Of a stretch of 64,000 nucleotides of DNA, positions 54,503-63,036 are shown in pieces (the stretch's first letter is position 1; each line of letters opens with the position of its first letter). The position numbers and the translations under genes were made by a program. The notes under the pieces were generated by a model, which was given only the letters and a program-made list of their open reading frames with translations, ran no database searches and had not been told where the DNA came from. Source of the stretch: an uncultured Anaerolineae bacterium (GTDB lineage Bacteria > Chloroflexota > Anaerolineae > Aggregatilineales > Phototrophicaceae); contig CALKJO010000003.1 of NCBI GenBank assembly GCA_937995825.1, forward strand, positions 124,001-188,000. Reading direction: 5' to 3'.

Positions 54503-55459
54503 ATGCCCGAACAGAACGCAGTGAAAATTGGTTTATTTGTCGGTCGCGAGTGGTCCTGGCCCCCTGCCTTCATCGCCGAAGTTAATCGGCGAACGCCTGA
54601 AACAGGCGTGACCGCTGAATATATGAAGGTGGGCGGAACAATGATGAACGAACCTTGTCCCTATCGGGTAATCGTGGATCGGATTTCGCATGAAGTGCCG
54701 TACTATCGCGTTTATCTGAAAAATGCGGTCTTGCAGGGCGCCAAGGTGATCAATGACCCGTTCATGTGGACGGCAGATGATAAGTTCTTCGGCGCATCAC
54801 TGCTGACTAAAATCGGCATCCCTTCCCCGCGCACGGTCGCCCTCCCTAACAAAGATTATGTGCCTGGGATCGTCCATAATGAAAGCCTGCGCAATCTAGT
54901 TTTCCCGCTTGACTGGGACAAGCTCGTCGAGAGCGTCGGTGGATTTCCCTGCATCTTGAAGGATGCACATGGCGGCGGCTGGAAAGAGGTCTATGTCATT
55001 CGTTCTATGCCGGAACTCATCTACCGATATAACTACAGCGGCTTACTGACTATGATCCTTCAGGAATTCATCCAGTGGGATGAATACGCGCGCTGCATGT
55101 GCCTCGGTCAGGAAGATGTACGGGTCATGCGGTACGATCCGGTCAACCGCTACTATCATCCTGAACACGGCTTCTCCGATGAGATGTACACGAGGCTGCA
55201 CGATTATACGCGGACGATCTGCCGCACATTCGGCTATGATATGAATACGTGCGAGTTTGCAATCAAAGATGGTATTCCTTACGCGATTGACTTTATGAAT
55301 CCGGCGCCAGATATGGATGTCAACTCGTTGGGCAGAAACCACTTTGACTGGATGGTCACGCACATGGCGGATGTGACGATCAAATTTGCGCTCTCCGATG
55401 TCCAAACGCGCGACCGATATGATTGGGGACGCGCCGTGCGATCCGCCACATCTACTTAG
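54503..55459 (+). CDS. RimK-like ATP-grasp ligase
   Basis: ATP-grasp protein of 318 residues. The N-terminal part VKIGLFVGREWSWPPAF leads into a domain with VINDPFMWTADDKFFGASLL (RimK-type), PCILKDAHGGGWKEVYVI (ATP lid lysines), ILQEFIQWDEYARCM and the metal-binding AIDFMNPAPDMDVNSL. Family members ligate amino acids to amines or peptides. The ATG follows TTGGAG by seven bases. The next gene, a second ligase of a different subtype, starts 15 bases after the stop. Confidence 0.85.
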   Translation: MPEQNAVKIGLFVGREWSWPPAFIAEVNRRTPETGVTAEYMKVGGTMMNEPCPYRVIVDRISHEVPYYRVYLKNAVLQGAKVINDPFMWTADDKFFGASLLTKIGIPSPRTVALPNKDYVPGIVHNESLRNLVFPLDWDKLVESVGGFPCILKDAHGGGWKEVYVIRSMPELIYRYNYSGLLTMILQEFIQWDEYARCMCLGQEDVRVMRYDPVNRYYHPEHGFSDEMYTRLHDYTRTICRTFGYDMNTCEFAIKDGIPYAIDFMNPAPDMDVNSLGRNHFDWMVTHMADVTIKFALSDVQTRDRYDWGRAVRSATST

Positions 55460-55473
55460 CGAGATACCTACTC

Positions 55474-56826
55474 ATGCTGCTCAACGAAGCCGTTGATTAC
55501 TATCACAGTCTGCTCACCGACCGCCTTGCCTCAGAAATGGACGGCATGATGCGCAAAGTTCTGCGCCATCGAAGCCTCTATTTCGGCAGTCGCCCAATCT
55601 GCACAGTTCTGCGACCGCATTTCTACCTGAAAACTCAGTGGGAATTTCTGTCAAACGAGACTGCTATCCTGCTGGAAGCCTTCCAGCGCGCCCATGACGC
55701 CTGTATGGAAAATGCAGACCTGCGCAAACAGCTTAAGTTGGAGGACTACGAAGAAAAGCTGTTCGATTTAGATCGCGGCAGCGTGATCCCATGGACGACT
55801 TCGCGATTAGACTCGTTCTTCAGCGTAGACAGACAGGCGCTGCATTATGTCGAATACAATGCGGAGACCCCCGCTGGCATGGGTTACGAGGATGTGCTGG
55901 CGCAGACATTTCTCGAAATGCCTGCTGTAAAGCAGTTTCAGGATCGCTATGTCGTGCGGCACATGCCGCTGTTAGGCGAGCTGCTCAATGCACTGCTCTG
56001 GGGCTACCAACAGTGGGGCGGGACTCATGCGCCGCAGATGGCAATCGTCGATTGGCAGCATGTTCCCACCCTGAATGAACAGGAAATGACGCGGCAGTTT
56101 TTCGAGCAAAAGGGCATTCGCACGATCCTGGCGGATCCGCGCGCGCTCGAATATCGAAATGGCGCGCTGTGGTTTGGCGGCTTCCGGGTTGATATGATTT
56201 ACAAGCGGGTGCTGTGGAGCGAGATGGTCAAGGTAATGGGGATGGACAACCCCATCATACATGCCATCCGCGATCACGCCGTATATATGACTAATTCGAT
56301 AAGCTGCAAGCTGATGGCGAAGAAGGCGAGCTTTGCCTTTATCAGTGATGAACGCAACACACATCTGTTCACTGAGGCACAGCAGCGCGCGATTGCCGAT
56401 CACATTCCCTGGACGCGGGTGGTTGCTGACCGGAAGACTCAGTATGCTGGAGAGGAAATTGACCTACTCACCTTCATCAGCGATCATCGCGAGCGGTTCG
56501 TCTTGAAACCCAACGACGAGTATGGCGGTAAAGGGGTGGTAATCGGGTGGGAATGTAGCGACAAAGAATGGTCAGACGCGCTCCGTGAAAGCCGCACCAC
56601 ACCGTATGTTGTTCAGGAGCGCGTGGACAGTGTGCGCCGACCGTTTCCAGCGTGGAATGATGGCAAGCTGACCATCAGTGATCGGTTTGTTGATGCAGAC
56701 CCTTATGTTTTCTACGGCAGCAAGGTGCATGGCTGCCTAACGCGCCTGTCATCTGAAACGCTCCTAAACGTGACAGCAGGCGGAGGATCAGTTGTGCCAT
56801 CATTTGTCATCGAGAAAAAAGATTAA
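55474..56826 (+). CDS. Glutathionylspermidine-synthase-like / circularly permuted ATP-grasp protein
   Basis: Protein of 450 residues from ATG 55474; the frame is open 51 bases upstream inside the previous gene. The C-terminal ATP-binding part has [20 protein letters not shown] and VVQERV. The N-terminal half contains [18 protein letters not shown], a substrate-side motif of circularly permuted (CP) ATP-grasp proteins. Related enzymes form amides between carboxylates and amines or polyamines. With the RimK-like neighbour it would allow two different ligation steps. No homologue function can be fixed by eye. Confidence 0.8.
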   Translation: MLLNEAVDYYHSLLTDRLASEMDGMMRKVLRHRSLYFGSRPICTVLRPHFYLKTQWEFLSNETAILLEAFQRAHDACMENADLRKQLKLEDYEEKLFDLDRGSVIPWTTSRLDSFFSVDRQALHYVEYNAETPAGMGYEDVLAQTFLEMPAVKQFQDRYVVRHMPLLGELLNALLWGYQQWGGTHAPQMAIVDWQHVPTLNEQEMTRQFFEQKGIRTILADPRALEYRNGALWFGGFRVDMIYKRVLWSEMVKVMGMDNPIIHAIRDHAVYMTNSISCKLMAKKASFAFISDERNTHLFTEAQQRAIADHIPWTRVVADRKTQYAGEEIDLLTFISDHRERFVLKPNDEYGGKGVVIGWECSDKEWSDALRESRTTPYVVQERVDSVRRPFPAWNDGKLTISDRFVDADPYVFYGSKVHGCLTRLSSETLLNVTAGGGSVVPSFVIEKKD

Positions 56827-56865
56827 TTAGATGTTTTGTGAAGACCGTACTTGTTTTTACAGGGT

Positions 56866-57000
56866 CTCATCGAAATGCTGACGCCCGCCATCTTGAGCGT
56901 CAATGCGCAGCTCGACCGTATTGAAAGCCAGCTCATTAACTAGATCGGCAGTGCAGTTCAGTTTGACGACATCACACTGCTTGCGATTCAGCGGGCATGA
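56866..57000 (+). pseudogene. Remnant of a SpoIIE/PP2C-type serine phosphatase C-terminus
   Basis: Forty-five codons reading LIEMLTPAILSVNAQL...IGSAVQFDDITLLAIQRA then stop, with an in-frame TAG at 56941-56943. QFDDITLLAI is the usual C-terminal signature of this phosphatase family. The rest of the gene is absent. The surrounding gap 56827-57149 holds this remnant and a promoter, with no other gene. Confidence 0.55.
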
Positions 57001-57071
57001 TCAAAGCGTCATGGTGTTGATACAGCGTGTATCAGCACCGACATGTCGCTGTTCATCCTGCGACGATCCCA

Positions 57072-57077
57072 TATAAT
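57072..57077 (+). promoter_or_regulatory. -10 element for the propeller gene
   Basis: A consensus TATAAT at 57072-57077 with only a weak TGTTCA-like -35 at 57050. Transcription near 57084 would give a leader of about 66 nt and rules out the upstream GTG at 57027 as start. Confidence 0.4.
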
Positions 57078-57149
57078 AAAGTTATTCCATTGAACGATGT
57101 CTATCGTCAGCGATACGATGATCTGTGTTACGTTGAAGGAGCGTTTCCA

Positions 57150-60101
57150 TTGCCGCACGATACACATCTCCTTGTACAGCGCAGCGTTCCTCTGCTGTGG
57201 CAAGCAGTGCTGACTCTTGTCCTGTTTTTGGCAATCAGTGTTGGGGGTGCAGCAGCACAGGAGGACGGACTGCTTGAACGGCTGATCGCAGAGGGGGCGG
57301 TTTCGCCTGGAACCACGCAAAGTCCGTTCACATCGCGCATTTGCTTCGATACAACCGTGACATCCGTTCCAGGCTTAGTCACCGATCCAACCAATCCCAG
57401 CATCCCGAATGCCAGCAGCATCAGCGTGTCCGCTGATGGGCGCTATATCGTCTTTCAGTCGGACGCGGACAATCTTGTCCCCGGCGATGTTAACAGATCG
57501 ACGGATATTTTTCGGTATGACCGCCTGACCTGCACGGTTGAGCTGGTCTCGCTCAATTCAGCCGGTCAGCAGGGGTATTTCTTCAGTATTGAGTGCGATC
57601 CGAACGGACAGCAGCCGGTCGAATGCGTCGGTCAGGGGTGGTCACGGCGTCCATCGATTTCCGCCGATGGACGCTATATCTCATTCACATCACTCGCCAG
57701 CAATTTTGACCCCCTCCGCCCGGACACGAACACCTGGCGCGATGTCTTTGTGCGCGATATGGTCGCGCAAACGACATTCCGCGTTTCGGTCTCCTCGACT
57801 GGCGTCCAGGGTGCGCAGGCAAACGATGGCTCGACCATTTCGGGCGATGGACGCTATATCGCCTTTTATTCGGCGTCGGGGCTGCTGCTCCCGCCAAGTC
57901 AGGCGACGAATTTCTTCTGCCAGCGCGACTCCAACCCATCCACGCTTGAAAAATGTTACGATGTTTATGTCCATGACCGGATCACCCAGACGACTGAGCG
58001 CGTCTCGATCTCCTCGTCAGGGGCGCAGGGCAACAATGACTCTGGTCAGCATGTGGTAAATATCAATACCATCGTGCCAGTGGACAACATCGGCGTGTCG
58101 TTCGATGGACGCTATATCGCCTTCTATTCGCTGGCGAGCAATCTTGTCACCGGAGACACAAACAACGTCGCTGATATTTTCGTCCGCGACCGCCTCTTGA
58201 ACACGACAACCCGTGTCTCTGTGTCCTCATCGGGCGTTCAGGGGAACGGTGAGTCGATCTACCCTGATATGTCGAACGATGGTCGCTACATCGTCTTCGA
58301 GTCGGACGCTTCGAATCTAATTCCCAGTGACGTGAACAACACGCGCGATGTCTTTATCCGTGACATGGTGACCGGGACAACCTCGATCATCTCGCTGTCG
58401 TCCATCGGAACGCAAACAGGGCTGCCGAATTATCAGCCGGTCATCTCAGGGAATGGGCGCTATGTCGCGTTCACCTCTGACTCCAGCAATTTGCAGGTTC
58501 CGTTCATCCCGGTGCAGACGGACACCAATGCTCTGCCCGATATTTACGTCCATGACCGCCAGACTGGGCGCACCCAGATCGTCTCATCGCGTTTTAACGG
58601 CATCCAAGGCAACGGCGGATCGCGCGTCCCAGCGATCTCGGATGATGGTTTGTTCGTCGGCTTCCAGTCGGACGCGAATAATCTGGTCGCCAACGATACC
58701 AACAATGCCCGCGACGTATTCCTGACTAAGTGGCAGGAAGTCTCGTTCAAGCCCGACGCCAACATGATCATCAATTCCGGCTTCAACAGCGGCTTGAACA
58801 ACTGGAGCATTTTTGGGCTGCCGAGCAATCCGCCCACCTCCATCGTGTCCGGCGCGCTGGAATTTTACCGCCTGACCACAGCGACACAGGCGGTTGTGTT
58901 CCAAAATACCCACTTCTATCTGTGGGCGAACTCACCGATTGAAGCGCAGGTGCAGGTTGGCAACACGAGCAATGTCCGCAAACGCTTCGTGATGCTGGCG
59001 CATGAGGGCGATTTCAGCGACCTGCAAGTTTGTTCGTTCTGGCTTCCTCCAAATGCACCCCTGCAAACCTACACGCTGCGCGCGAAGACGAACAAGAACT
59101 GGCGCAATGTTACACTCTCACTGTATGCATCCAGTAACGATGGGCTGCCAGCCTATCGGGTGGACAATGCGACCTTTACGTATCGTCCGGCGCTGACGCA
59201 GCTTCAGACGCGTTCAGAGTGCATCGATCCGAATGCGCCGCTGCCAACTGCCGACCCGGATAGCGCTAATCTGATCGTCAACGGCGGCTTTGATGGCAGC
59301 ACGTTTGCGCCTTGGAGCATCTTTAACCCTGCGCCAGGTTCGATTGTCGCGACCTTGAACGGCGGTGTCGCCGAGCTTTACCGCCCCACTCAGACGGATG
59401 CCGCCGGATCGCTGCTGCAAAACACCGGCTTCACTGGCGTGACAGTAGGACGACCGCTCGAACTGCGGATGCAGCTTGGGAATTCCAGCTCGGCGCTCAA
59501 GCGCATCACGATTTTGCTGCACCATCAGAATTTCGCAGATTTACAGGTCTGCACGTTCTGGCTTCCGCCGTTCACACCGCTGGGCGAGTATGTCATGCGC
59601 ACGCACTCAACCACCGCGTGGACAACGGGCGCATCCGTCTCGTACTACGTCTCGACCATCGACAATCTGCCGGCAATTCGGCTCGACAATGTTCAGCTTC
59701 GCGTCCGTCCGTCGCTGTCAGTCGGCGGGACATCGTGCTTCCTACCTGGCGCAGGCGTGCTGAGTGAGCCGCGTGACATGATGCTGCCCACGCTGATGCC
59801 GACACTGAGTGCTGCGCCTGGTCTGGATGGCGAACTGCCGCTGATGATCATGACGCCGACACCCCTGCTTGACGATGGCGATGAGGGCGGTGTGGTCGAG
59901 CAGCCGGAACTGCTCCTGACGCTCGAACCGACGCCGGAGCCAACAGTTCAACCGACGCTCGAACCGACGCCGGAGCCAACATGGGTATTCGCTACCGATG
60001 TGCCAGAACTGCCACCGACCGAATCGCCGCTTGTGGAGAGCGCTCCCTCACCCACAGAACTGCCCATCGAAGGCGGCAGCGAAGGTGAAGCGCAGGGCTG
60101 A
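57150..60101 (+). CDS. Secreted seven-bladed propeller protein with two C-terminal modules and a Pro-rich tail
   Basis: Exported protein of 983 residues. TTG 57150 was chosen because AAGGAG lies eight bases upstream and the product begins with a clean signal peptide (VLTLVLFLAISVGGAAAQ). Seven TolB/PD40-like blades follow, each with a DGRYIxFxS strand and a DxNNxxDxFxRD loop that looks calcium-binding. Two copies of the secreted module come next (58761-59223 and 59268-59738), then a Pro/Thr/Glu tail with a repeated LEPTPEPT unit. Likely an extracellular binding or scaffold protein. No enzyme motif was seen. Confidence 0.82.
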   Translation: MPHDTHLLVQRSVPLLWQAVLTLVLFLAISVGGAAAQEDGLLERLIAEGAVSPGTTQSPFTSRICFDTTVTSVPGLVTDPTNPSIPNASSISVSADGRYIVFQSDADNLVPGDVNRSTDIFRYDRLTCTVELVSLNSAGQQGYFFSIECDPNGQQPVECVGQGWSRRPSISADGRYISFTSLASNFDPLRPDTNTWRDVFVRDMVAQTTFRVSVSSTGVQGAQANDGSTISGDGRYIAFYSASGLLLPPSQATNFFCQRDSNPSTLEKCYDVYVHDRITQTTERVSISSSGAQGNNDSGQHVVNINTIVPVDNIGVSFDGRYIAFYSLASNLVTGDTNNVADIFVRDRLLNTTTRVSVSSSGVQGNGESIYPDMSNDGRYIVFESDASNLIPSDVNNTRDVFIRDMVTGTTSIISLSSIGTQTGLPNYQPVISGNGRYVAFTSDSSNLQVPFIPVQTDTNALPDIYVHDRQTGRTQIVSSRFNGIQGNGGSRVPAISDDGLFVGFQSDANNLVANDTNNARDVFLTKWQEVSFKPDANMIINSGFNSGLNNWSIFGLPSNPPTSIVSGALEFYRLTTATQAVVFQNTHFYLWANSPIEAQVQVGNTSNVRKRFVMLAHEGDFSDLQVCSFWLPPNAPLQTYTLRAKTNKNWRNVTLSLYASSNDGLPAYRVDNATFTYRPALTQLQTRSECIDPNAPLPTADPDSANLIVNGGFDGSTFAPWSIFNPAPGSIVATLNGGVAELYRPTQTDAAGSLLQNTGFTGVTVGRPLELRMQLGNSSSALKRITILLHHQNFADLQVCTFWLPPFTPLGEYVMRTHSTTAWTTGASVSYYVSTIDNLPAIRLDNVQLRVRPSLSVGGTSCFLPGAGVLSEPRDMMLPTLMPTLSAAPGLDGELPLMIMTPTPLLDDGDEGGVVEQPELLLTLEPTPEPTVQPTLEPTPEPTWVFATDVPELPPTESPLVESAPSPTELPIEGGSEGEAQG
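58761..59223 (+). other. Shared C-terminal beta-sandwich-like module, copy B
   Basis: Contains IINSGF, QNTHF, VGNTSNVRKRF, VCSFWLPPNAPL, VDNATF and a final Cys, aligned in order with copies A, C and D. Confidence 0.75.
59268..59738 (+). other. Shared C-terminal beta-sandwich-like module, copy C
   Basis: Contains IVNGGF, LLQNTGF, LGNSSSALKR, VCTFWLPPFTPL, LDNVQLRVRPSL and a final Cys. Closest to copy B by eye. Confidence 0.75.
59918..59989 (+). repeat. Perfect 28-bp direct repeat, 36-bp period, in the Pro-rich tail
   Basis: The 28-bp unit at 59918-59945 recurs exactly at 59954-59981, encoding two LEPTPEPT segments. It is a length-variable tail element. Confidence 0.85.
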
Positions 60102-60115
60102 GTTTGGTGACAGGA

Positions 60116-60146
60116 AGCGGGGCATCCGATTTGGGGATGCCCCGCT
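60116..60146 (+). terminator. Strong GC hairpin between the propeller and M23 genes
   Basis: AGCGGGGCATCC (60116-60127) pairs perfectly with GGATGCCCCGCT (60135-60146). It lacks a T-run, so it may be a Rho-dependent or attenuating structure. It lies before the ATG at 60182 and supports that start over the upstream frame. Confidence 0.55.
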
Positions 60147-60181
60147 CCCTATTGGGTTGGGGATGCTTCCTTCCTGAGCTT

Positions 60182-61660
60182 ATGAAACATCATCGCGTGC
60201 GATTCGTAGGCATACTACTTGTCAGTGCCGCCCTTGCCATCACCTCCGCATCTGCGCAGCCAACAGAGGCACTCGATCAGGCGGTTGCGGCGCGCCTGGC
60301 GGAACATGCCGCGCAGGGCGGCGCATTTTATTACACGGCAGTTGGTCAAACGGTCGATGAACGAGCTGGCGTGATCTATCTGTCGCCAATTCTCAACGAT
60401 ACAAACGAACCCATCCCCGGATTGATCGATCTGGCGCTAGTCGTTCAGAGCGGGCGCACCTGGTCGGTCACGCTGCCTGGCGATGCAGGTTACAATGCCG
60501 TTTACTCTCAGATTTCGCCAGCGGTTCTCAGCGCTGTCGATGCCCGCCCCTACAAGCCGTCAGCCGACCCCGCGTTAACCGATACGCGCTCGCTGCGCTC
60601 CTATCGCTTCCCCTGGGTCAGCGGACAATGGGCGACGGTCACGCGCAGCTACAACCGGCACGGACTCGGACAGATCGATTTCGATCTCGGCGCGCCTGAA
60701 ATTGCTGCGATGCGCGACGGCTTGATCATCTATGCCAATGATCAGAACAGCATGAATGGCTATCATGAGGGCGCATGGTGGTACTGGAATGCCATTGTGA
60801 TCGAACATGCGCCAAACGAATACGCCCTGTATGGTCATCTTGCGCCGGGCAGCATTTCGCAGTGGATTAAGGACGGCTGCACGGAAGATTTCAGCCGCGC
60901 AAACTGCGCCGTCCTAGTCTCAGCCGGGGAGATCATCGCGGCGGAAGGCAGCACGGGTTATTCCTCCAATCCGCACCTTCATATCGAGTTCGGGCAGGCT
61001 TGGGGAGTCGCGCCCTATCGAGACAGCAAGGATCAGGATCGCGATGCCGACCGCCTGGAGACAATCTTCTCGCCGTATGTCTACGCAGAACACAACGCGG
61101 GGTTTCGCGGCTACGCGCCGGTGGACGTGGGCAGGTGGTCATATGGCACGCTTCTGCAAGCCTATCATGGCGCGGACGCGCCCGCCGATCAGAATATCGT
61201 CCGCAACGGTGATTTCTCAGCCGAACTGGCACATTGGAGCGCGTCCGGTCAGATCAGTTGGGCAGTGCGCGACAGCGTGCTGCGCTTTTTCCGGCTGAAC
61301 ACCGCTGATCCGCCGGATTGGGCGAGCTTCTACCAGAATCTCGGTTATGGCGCAGATGCCAACACGCCCTTTGAGGTGCAGATCGCACTTGCGAATGATA
61401 GCGACTTCCCGAAAACCGTCACGGTGATGCTGCGAAATGCCGCCGGAGCGCGCTATGGCACGATCGAGTGCCGATTTAGCTTGTCACCGCGTGCGCCGCT
61501 GGAAATCCGCACAATGCGGGGGATCACCAACGCCACATGGGGACTCGTGCGGCTGGAGATTTTCGTCAATCCGCCGGACAGCGTCAGCGCAGCGGTCGCA
61601 GGTCAAATCAGCGTTCAGCGCAGACCGAGTCTGTCGCTGACTGGGACAGAATGCAGTTGA
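60182..61660 (+). CDS. Secreted M23-family metallopeptidase with C-terminal shared module
   Basis: Exported peptidase of 492 residues starting with a signal peptide (GILLVSAALAITSASAQ). The LytM/M23 domain shows HGLGQIDFDLGAP, YALYGHLAPGSI and NPHLHIEFG, giving the zinc and catalytic His/Asp pattern; the first ligand region (HGLGQIDFD) is slightly divergent from HxGxD. Residues about 338-491 are copy D of the secreted module. It probably cleaves cell-wall peptide cross-links or surface proteins. The frame is open to 60104 but the hairpin at 60116 argues for ATG 60182. Confidence 0.85.
   Translation: MKHHRVRFVGILLVSAALAITSASAQPTEALDQAVAARLAEHAAQGGAFYYTAVGQTVDERAGVIYLSPILNDTNEPIPGLIDLALVVQSGRTWSVTLPGDAGYNAVYSQISPAVLSAVDARPYKPSADPALTDTRSLRSYRFPWVSGQWATVTRSYNRHGLGQIDFDLGAPEIAAMRDGLIIYANDQNSMNGYHEGAWWYWNAIVIEHAPNEYALYGHLAPGSISQWIKDGCTEDFSRANCAVLVSAGEIIAAEGSTGYSSNPHLHIEFGQAWGVAPYRDSKDQDRDADRLETIFSPYVYAEHNAGFRGYAPVDVGRWSYGTLLQAYHGADAPADQNIVRNGDFSAELAHWSASGQISWAVRDSVLRFFRLNTADPPDWASFYQNLGYGADANTPFEVQIALANDSDFPKTVTVMLRNAAGARYGTIECRFSLSPRAPLEIRTMRGITNATWGLVRLEIFVNPPDSVSAAVAGQISVQRRPSLSLTGTECS
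61193..61657 (+). other. Shared C-terminal beta-sandwich-like module, copy D
   Basis: Most diverged copy: IVRNGDF, YQNLGY, LANDSDFPKTVTVML, RFSLSPRAPLE, RRPSLSLTGTEC at the end. The order of conserved blocks matches copies A to C. Confidence 0.65.
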
Positions 61661-61664
61661 TCGC

Positions 61665-62055
61665 TCACGCCAGCTGCCAGTCCATGTCTGGGTCAAGCGG
61701 GTAAATTGGGCGCTGAATCCGCCTATATGGGAGGTTGGTGATTGCCTGATTGACCACGCCAGGGCTGAGCGCGAGCAGCGCCTTACCCGCCATGCGCTTG
61801 AGATCGGGTTCGAGATAGCCGATCTTGACGACCACGATCTGATGCTGTGTCGGCTCAATACCGAGCTTCTGAAAGTCAGACTCGTGATGAAACGGCATGC
61901 GGCGTTCGGAAAGTCACGCCTTCATACTTGCCGATGAAGCTGGTGTAACGGCTCAGCAGCGCGTCTCCGCGCCGGATCGTGAAATCCTCCGCGCCGCTGC
62001 GCAGCGGGGAGAATGTGCAGGCTTCGATATGCAGTCCAGCGATGGCAATGCGCAT
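61665..62055 (-). pseudogene. Deleted M81-family (MlrC-like) metallopeptidase remnant
   Basis: The 5' part from ATG 62055 encodes MRIAIAGLHIEACTFSPLRS and a GAEDFTIRRGDALLSRY segment, typical of the MlrC N-terminus. A different frame from 61898 down to 61665 encodes the family C-terminus (IVVVKIGYLEPDL, LPYRRIQRPIYPLDPDMDW). About 350 internal residues are missing and the two parts are out of frame, so this is a non-functional internal-deletion remnant. Confidence 0.75.
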
Positions 62056-62125
62056 GTCTAGGCTTCCCTTTGTTTCATGGATAGATTCATGATGTGAGTG
62101 TATCATGCTGATGGAGTCTATGCCG

Positions 62126-62827
62126 ATGATCAAACTGGAACTCGCCGCGCTCAGTCTTGACGATCTGCGGCTGGCTGAAGAAGGCGGCGCGGACAGCGTT
62201 GAGCTTTCATACAATCTTGCGGCGGGCGGACTGACTCCCTCGCTCGACCTCGTGCGCGAAGCGCGCGAACACGCGCGAATCGATCTGTATGTCATGGTGC
62301 GTCCTACCGCCCGCAGTTTCGTCTATACATCCGGCGAAATCGCGCAAATTGAAGACTCTGTGCGCTGGTTCCGGCAGATGGGTGTGACCGGGATCGTCTT
62401 TGGCGCGCAGACTGAGTCGGGTCGGCTGGATATCGATCTGATCGCGCGTATCGCCGCGCTTGCTGCGCCCATTCCGATCACGCTGCATCGCGCCATCGAC
62501 ACCTGCGCCAATCCCAGCGAGTCGCTCCGCGAGCTGAAGGGCATCATCCCCCGCGTGCTGACGGCGGGACCGGCAGAAGATGCCTGGCAGGGTCGCTTCG
62601 GACTGCGCGAGTGGGTTCAGCAGTTCAGCGATGACATGCGCTTCGTTGCTTCAGGAGGGATCAAACTCGACCAGGCGGGCGAGATTGCGCGCACCAGCGG
62701 CGTGCATGAACTGCACATCGGCGGTGCGGTGCGCGTAAACGGGCGCGTCAATCCGGGATTAGTCCGCCAGTTTCGCCGTATACTCGATGACCTCAGTCCG
62801 CTATCGCTTGAATCAGAAGACGAATGA
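62126..62827 (+). CDS. cutC: CutC family protein
   Basis: TIM-barrel protein of 233 residues. IKLELAALSLDDLRLAEEGG and VELSYNLAAGGLTPSLDLVR match the CutC opening; VMVRPTARSF, LHRAIDTC and FVASGGIKLD cover the other conserved strands. The family was linked to copper tolerance in E. coli, but the direct function is uncertain. ATG 62126 was chosen because GGAG lies nine bases upstream; ATGs at 62105, 62111 and 62120 are alternatives. It is divergent from the M81 remnant and stands alone. Confidence 0.82.
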   Translation: MIKLELAALSLDDLRLAEEGGADSVELSYNLAAGGLTPSLDLVREAREHARIDLYVMVRPTARSFVYTSGEIAQIEDSVRWFRQMGVTGIVFGAQTESGRLDIDLIARIAALAAPIPITLHRAIDTCANPSESLRELKGIIPRVLTAGPAEDAWQGRFGLREWVQQFSDDMRFVASGGIKLDQAGEIARTSGVHELHIGGAVRVNGRVNPGLVRQFRRILDDLSPLSLESEDE

Positions 62828-63030
62828 TGAAGCGCATCTGGCATGGTTCGAGACGCATTTCAATCGTGCCGCTGTGTCCACATATCCTCCGATAGACAAT
62901 GTCCAGTCCTAAACCAGTGTGACTCGCCGGCTCTTTGGTGGTGAAAAATGGCTCCTAAATGCGCTGCTCGATCTCGGTCGAAGTACCAACCCTATCATCG
63001 CTCAAGCCATCGAACAGCGGCATGGCGTAC
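62793..63030 (-). pseudogene. Remnant of a histidine kinase ATPase domain
   Basis: On the minus strand the frame reads VGTSTEIEQRI-stop-EPFFTTKEPASHTGLGLDI and then IVYRRICGHSGTIEM, which matches the FEPFFTTK and GTGLGL blocks of HATPase domains. The TAG at the usual aromatic position before EPFFTTK, the missing upstream domains and the altered final block show decay. Its end overlaps the 3' end of cutC. Nothing else was found in the 62828-63036 gap. Confidence 0.6.
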
Positions 63031-63036
63031 AGGTCA

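Noticed and set aside
54450..54527. 24-residue frame before the RimK-like ligase as a possible precursor peptide.
   Set aside because: No ribosome-binding site, overlaps the ligase start, and has no repeated or acidic core typical of graspetide precursors.
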